Made by a program: the position numbers and the translations under genes. A stretch of DNA of 64,000 nt, taken from positions 46,534-110,533 of the forward strand of contig CAZUZO010000001.1 of NCBI GenBank assembly GCA_964624765.1. The letters are read 5' to 3'. This document shows positions 57,883 to 64,000 of this stretch, piece by piece. Source of the stretch: JAGTVB01 sp964624765. Its GTDB lineage: Bacteria; Pseudomonadota; Gammaproteobacteria; HK1. Position 1 is the first letter of the stretch. Each line of letters opens with the position of its first letter. Below the pieces are notes generated by a model, which made no database searches, was not told where the DNA came from, and saw nothing but the letters and a program-made list of their open reading frames with translations.

Positions 57883-59058
57883 GAGCCGCTCTTTAAGCAA
57901 CGCCCGAATCTCTGCGCGAGTCAGCTCGATGGGATTATTGCGATTGGCTGCGCCGTCTAGGATCGCATCGAGATCGCTCTCTTGGATCCCATATTGTGAC
58001 AGCTTTGGAATCCTCAGAATCGCACTCCACTGGTCGAGGATGGCCACCAGCGCATCGCAGTCTTCCTCGACACCACGGGCAGCATGCCCGGCCAGCAACG
58101 CGCCAACCCGAGCCAGTTTTTTTAGGGCTGGGCTTGCTGGGGCACGCTGTCGAAGTGCCTTCAAATTCGCCCGCACCGAAGGGGCCACCAACGTTGCGCA
58201 GATCACCCCATGGGGAATGGGGGAAAACCCGCCGATAGGAGAGGCAAGACCGTGCACGATCCCCAGTCCATCGTTGGCGAGGGCGATACCCGACAACAGC
58301 GAAGCATAGGCGATGCGTTCCCTCGCCCGCACGTCGGCAGCAGCCGCTCCACAGACAGGTAAGATACTGGCTGCCATGGCTTCCAGACCACTCCAGGCGA
58401 GCGCTTCGGTGAGCGGTGAAACGCTCGGCGAGAGGAACGGTTCGAGTAGTTGGGTCAAGGCATCCATGGCGCACGCCGCTGTCACATCTCGTGGACAGGA
58501 GGTCAGCAACTCACCGTCGACGATCACGCAATCAGGAACGAAATTGTCATGGCGAATGGATTTCTTGTAACCGCTGGGTCCTACCTCGCTGATGACTGCA
58601 TTTTTGGTGACCTCGCTTCCCGTTCCTGACGTGGTGGGCACAGCGATGAAGGGGATCTTGACACCGCTGTGGGGAATCCCTCGTCCCACACCTTCCAAGT
58701 GATCGATGATGGAATGGGTATGGGGAAGCATTGCCGAGATGGCTTTGCCGGCATCCACCACGCTGCCCCCGCCGATGCTCACGACCACATCGATAGCCAG
58801 CGCTCGGTGGTCAGCTGCCGCGGTGTCGATAAGTGAGGCACTCGGCTCACCGGCGCAGACAAGATGGTGGACGGTGATTCCCGCTTGCCTAAAAAGCTCG
58901 CTAATCGTGCCCAGCTTACCGGAGCGCTGCAGTGACATGCCGCCCGTCACCAGCAAGACAACCTGGCCCTTGAATTGCCTAACAAGCCTTGGAAGTCGGG
59001 CAAGCTTCCCTACCCCAAAATGAATGGGTGGGATGCGCGCGTAGTCAAACGGCCTCAT
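57880..59058 (-). CDS. iron-containing alcohol dehydrogenase
   Basis: A 392-residue group III alcohol dehydrogenase. Nucleotide and metal motifs: VVSIGGGSVVDAGKAI, PTTSGTGSEVTKNAVI, ACAMDALTQLLEPFLSPS (Asp and His ligands), and GIVHGLASPIGGFSPIPHGV. Such enzymes reduce aldehydes or oxidise alcohols with NAD(P). ATG 59058 overlaps the monooxygenase stop by four bases (ATGA), so the two genes are coupled. Metal is Fe2+ or Zn2+ in the family. The substrate is unknown; the partner gene suggests a quinol or aldehyde pathway. Confidence 0.92.
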   Translation of the reverse strand: MRPFDYARIPPIHFGVGKLARLPRLVRQFKGQVVLLVTGGMSLQRSGKLGTISELFRQAGITVHHLVCAGEPSASLIDTAAADHRALAIDVVVSIGGGSVVDAGKAISAMLPHTHSIIDHLEGVGRGIPHSGVKIPFIAVPTTSGTGSEVTKNAVISEVGPSGYKKSIRHDNFVPDCVIVDGELLTSCPRDVTAACAMDALTQLLEPFLSPSVSPLTEALAWSGLEAMAASILPVCGAAAADVRARERIAYASLLSGIALANDGLGIVHGLASPIGGFSPIPHGVICATLVAPSVRANLKALRQRAPASPALKKLARVGALLAGHAARGVEEDCDALVAILDQWSAILRIPKLSQYGIQESDLDAILDGAANRNNPIELTRAEIRALLKERL

Positions 59059-59366
59059 CCAGCCTCGCTCCGATGCATCGGCGCAATAAAGCGATAGGGG
59101 ATCCCTTGGCGAGGTTGGGCCATCCAAGGCTCTACTGTCTTACGCCAAGTCAGATAATGACTTGTCTGCTTGTGAGCTTGAGCACCCTCCTCGGATTCAT
59201 AGGCTTCATAAAGCAAAAACCGAGTCGGGTCGTCTGTGGACTGCAGCACATCGAAGCGCACATTAGTCGGCTCTGTCACAGAATGTTGGTGGTTGACCCT
59301 CGAGGCTTCGATAAACTGTTGCACATGTTCTGGTTTTACATAGACGTAGACACAGGTCACGATCAT
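59055..59366 (-). CDS. antibiotic-biosynthesis-monooxygenase-domain protein (YgiN/LsrG-like)
   Basis: A 103-residue single ABM domain. MIVTCVYVYVKPEHVQQFIE is the family start. LLYEAYESEEGAQAHKQTSHY is the conserved helix-strand part. Members include quinol monooxygenase and the autoinducer-2 isomerase LsrG. No lsr genes are present. The start is ATG 59366, preceded by GGAGAGCG. The longer upstream frame overlaps an opposite-strand gene and is rejected. It forms a two-gene operon with the iron alcohol dehydrogenase. Confidence 0.85.
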   Translation of the reverse strand: MIVTCVYVYVKPEHVQQFIEASRVNHQHSVTEPTNVRFDVLQSTDDPTRFLLYEAYESEEGAQAHKQTSHYLTWRKTVEPWMAQPRQGIPYRFIAPMHRSEAG

Positions 59367-59419
59367 GGGAAACGCTCTCCTGGTTGTCGCAAAACTGCCT
59401 TTGACAAGCCTCGCCACCG

Positions 59420-59902
59420 ATGCTGATTGAACTCCAACTATTGCTACTGACCACCGTGGCAAACGGTGCCCCCGCCATCGTTCGTCGCCTCCTGGGGCGA
59501 CGGTTCGCCCAACCGATCGACGCCGGCAGGCACCTTGGAGATGGCCACCCGGTGCTCGGTCCTTCCAAAACTTGGCGTGGGCTGGCCATCGCGGTGATCG
59601 CCACGGCGGCGCTGGCCTGCCTGCTCGACTTGCCATGGGAAGCTGGGGTCTTCATCGGTGTCGGCGCGATGCTGGGCGATGCCCTGTCCAGCTTCGTCAA
59701 ACGGCGTCTACGCATCCCACCGAAGGGACAGGCTCCCCTGCTCGATCAAGTCCCCGAGTCCCTGCTTCCCTTGCTCGCTGTACAGCCGATGCTCGATCTT
59801 TCCTGGCAAAGCATCGTGGCCGTGGTGAGCGCCTTCGTTGTCATACACCTTATCCTATCGCCGCTCTTGTTTCGGCTCCACATCCGTGACCGCCCTTATT
59901 GA
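59420..59902 (+). CDS. CDP-archaeol synthase (CarS) family protein
   Basis: A 160-residue membrane protein. The start MLIELQLLLLTTVANGAPAI, then RFAQPIDAGRHLGDGHPVLG and GPSKTWRG, is the signature of CarS (DUF46). AMLGDALSSFVKRRLRIPPK follows. CarS activates archaeal phospholipids with CTP; bacterial homologues exist with unsettled roles, possibly a CdsA-like activity. It reads opposite to its neighbours. Its 3' end overlaps the convergent phosphoesterase by seven bases. Confidence 0.85.
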   Translation: MLIELQLLLLTTVANGAPAIVRRLLGRRFAQPIDAGRHLGDGHPVLGPSKTWRGLAIAVIATAALACLLDLPWEAGVFIGVGAMLGDALSSFVKRRLRIPPKGQAPLLDQVPESLLPLLAVQPMLDLSWQSIVAVVSAFVVIHLILSPLLFRLHIRDRPY

Positions 59903-60930
59903 CTGGTACCCGAGCGCAGACAATGGAGGGTGATTTCTGCGGGGCAATTAAAACGCACATCGACGATGGATGTTCCCGCTCCCGTCGAGGTATAGCCGAT
60001 CATACCGTGGTATCGCCAAACACCGGCCGCCAATTGTCGCGGACAACTGGCGTCCCAAGTGAGCGGGAAACCGCCCGGCAGGCAGATTTGGCCCCCGTGG
60101 GTATGCCCACACAGCATCACGTCGAAATCTCCATGGGCGGCGTGGCGATAAATCTCTGGCGTATGAGAGAGCAGCACCGCCACTGCCTCGTGGGGAATAC
60201 CAGCGGCCGCCTTTTCCAAATTATCGACCTGGTAATAATGAGCGTCGTCGATCCCGGCCAGATAAAAAACGCTCCCCCGGCGCTCGATGGCCACTGCCTC
60301 ATTGAGTAGCAGCCGGATTCCCATGGCCTCCAGTTCTGGCACCATGCGAACCGTATCATGGTTGCCTAGCACGCCGTAGACCGGCGCCTTGAGATGCAAA
60401 CGCAGCTGCTGCATCCCTTCGAGGGTGGCTTCGATCGGGCCGAAGGTGCGGGCTCGATAGTCGCCCGTGAGGACACAGAGGTCGTAATCCACCGCGCGCA
60501 CCCGATCGATGAGCGCATGGCTGATGCGCGCGTCCATATCGACGTGCGGGTCACTGATTTGGAGAATCCGGTAGCCATCGAAAGCCTTCGGCAACGATGG
60601 CAAGATGATGTCGTTGCGCCGGATGCGAATGTCGGCGGCGTTACGCCGTCCGCGCCCATAGAGCCCGACCAGGCGCAGGCTAGTGCGGATCACGGCGTGT
60701 ATCGAGTACCAGTTCTCCAGGTGAAAAAACTTAATGCCCTGCCCAAAGACCTGGGATTCGTGGTCTAACTCGATCCCGAGACGTTGCTTGAGATGTAAAC
60801 GTCCAATGCGCCGCAGTAACTGCTCATAGAGAGCCGGATCTATCGATAGGGCCAGGCTGAAGTCGGAGCTCGACTCGTGCGACCGCCCGAGGACGTGAGA
60901 TTGGACTGCACTAGCGATTGATTCGTCCAT
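59896..60930 (-). CDS. YkuE/LpxH-like calcineurin-type metallophosphoesterase
   Basis: A 344-residue protein. The phosphoesterase domain (from about residue 120) shows ILQISDPHVDMD, VLTGDYRA, YGVLGNHDTV, LLSHTPEIY and CGHTHGGQI, all metal ligands in order. The N-terminal 115 residues (LRRIGRLHLKQRLGIELDHE) are an unrecognised extension. YkuE-type enzymes can be lipid-linked UDP-sugar pyrophosphatases. ATG 60930 is chosen because AAGGGAGGAGC lies upstream. Convergent with the CarS-like gene. Confidence 0.85.
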   Translation of the reverse strand: MDESIASAVQSHVLGRSHESSSDFSLALSIDPALYEQLLRRIGRLHLKQRLGIELDHESQVFGQGIKFFHLENWYSIHAVIRTSLRLVGLYGRGRRNAADIRIRRNDIILPSLPKAFDGYRILQISDPHVDMDARISHALIDRVRAVDYDLCVLTGDYRARTFGPIEATLEGMQQLRLHLKAPVYGVLGNHDTVRMVPELEAMGIRLLLNEAVAIERRGSVFYLAGIDDAHYYQVDNLEKAAAGIPHEAVAVLLSHTPEIYRHAAHGDFDVMLCGHTHGGQICLPGGFPLTWDASCPRQLAAGVWRYHGMIGYTSTGAGTSIVDVRFNCPAEITLHCLRSGTSQ

Positions 60931-60999
60931 CCTGAAAGCTCCTCCCTTGGAATGCCTATCGAGCTCGTAACGGTATGCCACCTCGGAGCCACCGATCGC

Positions 61000-61812
61000 C
61001 TACGGTTGCTTCGCTTCACGCCAAGCCCAGGTTACCCAGTCGCGCCATTCAGCAAACAAGTCCGGATCGCTGGAGGCCACCACAGCGGTTGATTCCAGTG
61101 TCGGCTCTAACAACGATCCTTCCTCCAACGTGGAGGCGTAGCCACCCGCCTCGCTGAGTATTAATGTCCCTGCGGCCCGATCCCATAATTTCTGGCCACC
61201 GTGTAGGTAGAGGTGCCCGCGGCCGGCCGCTATCCAGCCCCATTCTAAGGCGCACGCGCCTAGGTTACGCTGAGAACCGTACGGCGGGTTACAAGCGAGT
61301 ATCGACCCTAGCTTCGGCGGTAAGCGTTTGAAATCAACCAGAGCGACCGCCCGGCGAAGGGGGACAACCCTCCGCTTCGCCACCAAGGGGCTGCCGTTGA
61401 GCCATGCGCCACCACCTCTTAGGGCGGAGAAACACTCCTCCCGCTCGGGGTCGTAAACCCAGCCCATGGCAAGCTCGCCATTCATAATGAGTCCCAAGGA
61501 AACGGCATAAAAAGGCAAGCCGGCAGCGAAATTGCTGGTACCATCTAACGGGTCCACACACCAAATGGGACTGCGCCTATCGCGCAGCAGCACGGCTTGC
61601 TCGTCAGCCGACATTTCTTCACTGAGCAGCCTTATCGAAGGCCAGCGTTGAATGAGTTCTTGCTGGAGTCGTCGGTCCATCGCCGAATCGGCCTCGGTCA
61701 GAATACTCCCATCGTGTTTTACCTGCTGACGAACGCTGTTGAAACGCGGCCGGAGTTCTTGTTGAGCCGCTTCTGTGATGAGGTGAACCACCTCCTGGAT
61801 ATTCGGTAACAC
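61000..61812 (-). CDS. inositol monophosphatase family protein
   Basis: A 270-residue magnesium-dependent phosphatase. Motif A is WCVDPLDGTSNFAAGLPFYA and motif B is LWDRAAGTLILSEAGG. The family includes SuhB, CysQ (3'-phosphoadenosine 5'-phosphatase) and histidinol phosphatase. Length and the LLSEEM motif do not separate these. About 60 bases lie between it and the phosphoesterase on the same strand. ATG 61812 is used. Confidence 0.9.
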   Translation of the reverse strand: MLPNIQEVVHLITEAAQQELRPRFNSVRQQVKHDGSILTEADSAMDRRLQQELIQRWPSIRLLSEEMSADEQAVLLRDRRSPIWCVDPLDGTSNFAAGLPFYAVSLGLIMNGELAMGWVYDPEREECFSALRGGGAWLNGSPLVAKRRVVPLRRAVALVDFKRLPPKLGSILACNPPYGSQRNLGACALEWGWIAAGRGHLYLHGGQKLWDRAAGTLILSEAGGYASTLEEGSLLEPTLESTAVVASSDPDLFAEWRDWVTWAWREAKQP

Positions 61813-61924
61813 TGCGGATACCCTTCAAGTCTGCATGGTCTTTAGGTTCGGCAACGCATTGTAACGGGTCACGAAACGCGGGGACACCTGACATTCGCTA
61901 GTTGGGCAAACTTCATGCCGCCTT

Positions 61925-61990
61925 AGAAGGTGTTGTAAAAATGTGGCGAGCGCCGACAGGGCAAGCGCAGTAGTGTTTAACACGGCTTCT
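61925..61990 (+). repeat. family B element, deletion derivative (66 bp)
   Basis: AGAAGGTGTTGTAAAAATGT is followed by GGCGAGCGCCGACAGGGCAA, then GCGCAGTAGTGTTTAACACG and the end GGCTTCT. Most of the interior is missing. Confidence 0.8.
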
Positions 61991-62049
61991 TAACTGTCGA
62001 GCACTGAATGCCTTGTGCACTGGGATTCACGCCTGTTTATACTGTAAAG

Positions 62050-62184
62050 TCAGAGCTTGTGGAAAAACCTGCTACGCAACTCGGTAGCGGCGTTGGGTGG
62101 TGCTCGCTCCTCGCCGATGTATGATCTCGGAGATGTCTCTCGGCCTTACGCCACCCGCGACGGTTTTTTTCTCAATACTCTTAG
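62050..62184 (+). repeat. family A repeat, shortened copy
   Basis: CAGAGCTTGTGGAAAAACC to GGTTTTTTTCTCAATACTCTTAG. It is about 12 bases shorter inside than complete copies, and the right terminus is drifting. Confidence 0.85.
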
Positions 62185-62292
62185 TCGTGATGCAGTAGCG
62201 GCCGTGCGAATCATCATTGGGCCCTCTGAAGTCGGTCTCGCGGGGCTCGATACAACGAGATATCTGCGAACTAACGCTACCTCGCGCCAGCC

Positions 62293-63657
62293 ATGAACCG
62301 CAACCTCATTACCAAATACAACGTGCCAGGACCACGCTACACGAGTTATCCCACGGTTCCCTACTGGGATGCAGTGACTTTTTCACCGGAAAAGTGGAAG
62401 CAGGAGGTTAGCCGATCGTTCAGCGAGAGCAACTCCTCAGAGGGCATCAGTCTGTACATCCACCTTCCCTACTGCGAGAGCCTTTGCACCTTTTGCGGAT
62501 GCAACAAACGGATCACGAAAAACCACGCTGTCGAGGAGCCTTACATCCAGGCCGTGTTGAGGGAATGGGCTACCTATCTAACGCTCATGCCCGACGCCCC
62601 GAGGATACGCGAGATTCATTTGGGCGGTGGGACCCCGACTTTCTTTGGCCCTAAAAACCTCGAGCGACTGATCCTCTCCATTCTCGATACGGCTGAGGCC
62701 ATCGTTCCGACGCAGTTCGGATTCGAAGCGAATCCCAATTACACCACCACAGAGCACCTCGAAACGCTCTACGCGCTGGGCTTTCGCCGGTTAAGTCTGG
62801 GGGTACAGGACTTCGATCCAGTCGTGCAGACGATCATCAACCGGCTCCAGCCTTTCGAAATCGTGGCAACAGTTACCGAGGCGGCAAGGGACATCGGTTA
62901 CGAGTCGATCAACTACGACTTGGTATACGGTTTACCCCGACAGAAGCGCTCAAGCGTAATCGACACCGTTCGCAAAGTGAACTTGTTACGCCCGGAGCGC
63001 ATCGCGTTCTATAGTTATGCCCATGTACCCTGGATCAAGGGGGTAGGTCAACGTCGGTTCTCTGAGCAGGATTTGCCGCGTGACTGGGAAAAAAGAACGC
63101 TCTACGAAACAGGGCGTGAGCTACTCGAAGAAGCCGGCTATCGGGAGATCGGCATGGATCATTTCGCCCTACCGGAAGATAGCCTTTACCTAGCCGCCCA
63201 AGACGGAACCCTGCATCGTAATTTCATGGGCTATACCCCAGCGCCGACGCAGCTTTCCATCGGCCTTGGGGTGTCGTCCATAAGCGATAGCTGGTATGCC
63301 TTTGCGCAAAACGAGAAAGCGATCGAGGGTTACCTGCGGCAGGCGGCGCAAGGTGTTATGCCGCTTTTCCGGGGTCACATTTTGAGCGACGAGGATCTCG
63401 TCCTACGCCGGCACATCTTGAACATCATGTGCCGATTCGAGACGACCTGGGCTCAGCAACACGAACAACATCCCGCCCTTGAGGCGGCACTCGACCGACT
63501 AAAGGAGCTGCAGATCGATGGCCTGGTGAGGGTGACGGGCAACCGTCTGACTGTCACAGCAGCCGGTCGCCCATTTCTTCGCAACATTTGCATGGCTCTA
63601 GATGCGCGTTTGATGCGCGGGGAGCCACACACCCAGTTATTCAGCCAAATCATCTAG
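62293..63657 (+). CDS. hemN: oxygen-independent coproporphyrinogen III oxidase
   Basis: A 454-residue radical SAM enzyme of heme synthesis that decarboxylates coproporphyrinogen III without oxygen. The cluster motif CESLCTFCGC (CxxxCxxC) is at residue 61. The substrate and SAM sites are IHLGGGTPTFF, GFEANPNYTT, RLSLGVQDFD, and YDLVYGLPRQ. The YTSYPTVPYW start is typical for true HemN rather than HemW. Length matches E. coli HemN (457). ATG 62293. No regulatory FNR box was recognised. Confidence 0.96.
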   Translation: MNRNLITKYNVPGPRYTSYPTVPYWDAVTFSPEKWKQEVSRSFSESNSSEGISLYIHLPYCESLCTFCGCNKRITKNHAVEEPYIQAVLREWATYLTLMPDAPRIREIHLGGGTPTFFGPKNLERLILSILDTAEAIVPTQFGFEANPNYTTTEHLETLYALGFRRLSLGVQDFDPVVQTIINRLQPFEIVATVTEAARDIGYESINYDLVYGLPRQKRSSVIDTVRKVNLLRPERIAFYSYAHVPWIKGVGQRRFSEQDLPRDWEKRTLYETGRELLEEAGYREIGMDHFALPEDSLYLAAQDGTLHRNFMGYTPAPTQLSIGLGVSSISDSWYAFAQNEKAIEGYLRQAAQGVMPLFRGHILSDEDLVLRRHILNIMCRFETTWAQQHEQHPALEAALDRLKELQIDGLVRVTGNRLTVTAAGRPFLRNICMALDARLMRGEPHTQLFSQII

Positions 63658-63661
63658 AGGG

Positions 63662-63809
63662 TCAGAGGTTATGAAAAAACCTGCTACACGACCCGATAAC
63701 GGCGTTGGACGGTGCTCGCTCCTCGCCTATCGACTTGATATGTCTCGTCGCTGCGCGCCGTCCGCCTTGCTCTCGGGTCGCTCACGACGGTTTTTTCACA
63801 ACCTCTCAG
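63662..63809 (+). repeat. MITE-like element family A, copy 6 (complete)
   Basis: A 148-bp copy starting a few bases after the hemN stop: CAGAGGTTATGAAAAAACC to GGTTTTTTCACAACCTCTCAG. It may act as a 3' hairpin for the hemN transcript. Confidence 0.9.
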
Positions 63810-63875
63810 GCGACGGCTGCGCAGCAGCCTCAAGCATCAGCCCTCCGGCAACCATCGAGGACGATACCTATCCTC

Positions 63876-64000
63876 AGGGTTGCTCTTCGGAGCTTACCTT
63901 CGGCGCCCAAGCGTTCGGCAGCCGAACCTCGGGCGCGCTAGGGTGTGTGCGGAGGCGGTCGGACCCAAGCCGCAAGGGACGTCTTCACGGCGTCCCTTGC
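63876..64000 (-). repeat. family C inverted-repeat element, copy 4 (cut by the window end)
   Basis: GGGTTGCTCTTCGGAGCTTAC leads to CGGACCCAAGCCGCAAGGGA and CGTCTTCACGGCGTCCCTTG. It matches copy 3 in orientation and sequence and continues past the window. Confidence 0.85.

Larger units (their letters stand above)
61813..62292. other. repeat-filled intergenic region before hemN
   Basis: It holds a short family B derivative and a family A copy. The remaining bases, about 100 before hemN, contain the hemN leader. No gene is supported. Confidence 0.6.

Overview
The window is a chromosomal segment of a gammaproteobacterium. Three gene orders match the Escherichia coli chromosome closely: rnhB-dnaE; infA-(bpt)-aat-trxB-ftsK-lolA-serS; and uvrY-uvrC-pgsA-tRNAGly-tRNACys-tRNALeu(UAA). 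A glrK-qseG-glrR operon and a yccA/tRNASer pair point the same way. A sucrose synthase next to a sucrose-phosphate-synthase-like glycosyltransferase, and a RegB/RegA redox two-component pair, suggest an environmental chemolithotroph, methylotroph or phototroph of the Chromatiales/Methylococcales/Acidiferrobacter kind. I cannot fix the genus. Layout: 0-4 kb rnhB end and dnaE. 4-9 kb an M20 amidohydrolase, a decayed REP-type transposase, an orphan HicB antitoxin, a peptidoglycan-binding/FimV-like protein and an FmdB-like protein. 9-12.6 kb Zur-like regulator, regA-regB (minus strand) and a low-molecular-weight phosphatase. 12.8-15.7 kb a metallophosphatase and a bufferin-type RiPP cluster (bufA2-bufB-bufC). 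16-24.5 kb the conserved infA-to-serS block with a BI-1/YccA protein and tRNASer. 24.6-26.4 kb an RpoD-like sigma factor. 27-31.2 kb the uvrY-uvrC-pgsA-tRNA block. 31.7-38.6 kb sugar-nucleotide and sucrose genes. 38.8-42.3 kb glrK-qseG-glrR. 42.8-46.8 kb accessory genes (EF-hand protein, unknown protein, solo integrase, IhfB). 47-63.7 kb metabolic genes (AhcY, aldehyde dehydrogenase, Mo-hydroxylase fusion, EamA transporter, acyl-CoA ligase, Fe-alcohol dehydrogenase with monooxygenase, CarS-like, phosphoesterase, inositol-phosphatase family, HemN). The most notable signals are these. First, tRNALeu(UAA) is split by a 375-nt group I intron inserted after U33. Second, that intron carries in its P6 region a copy of a ~105-220 bp inverted-repeat element found elsewhere in the window. 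Third, the UvrY/GacA homologue has Gly at the phospho-acceptor position (Asp54 in GacA). Fourth, the RpoD-like protein has Glu where E. coli RpoD has Gln437. Fifth, four families of small non-coding inverted-repeat elements fill most intergenic gaps; one copy is nested in another with a TA target duplication, and several supply the stop codons or C-terminal tails of flanking genes.
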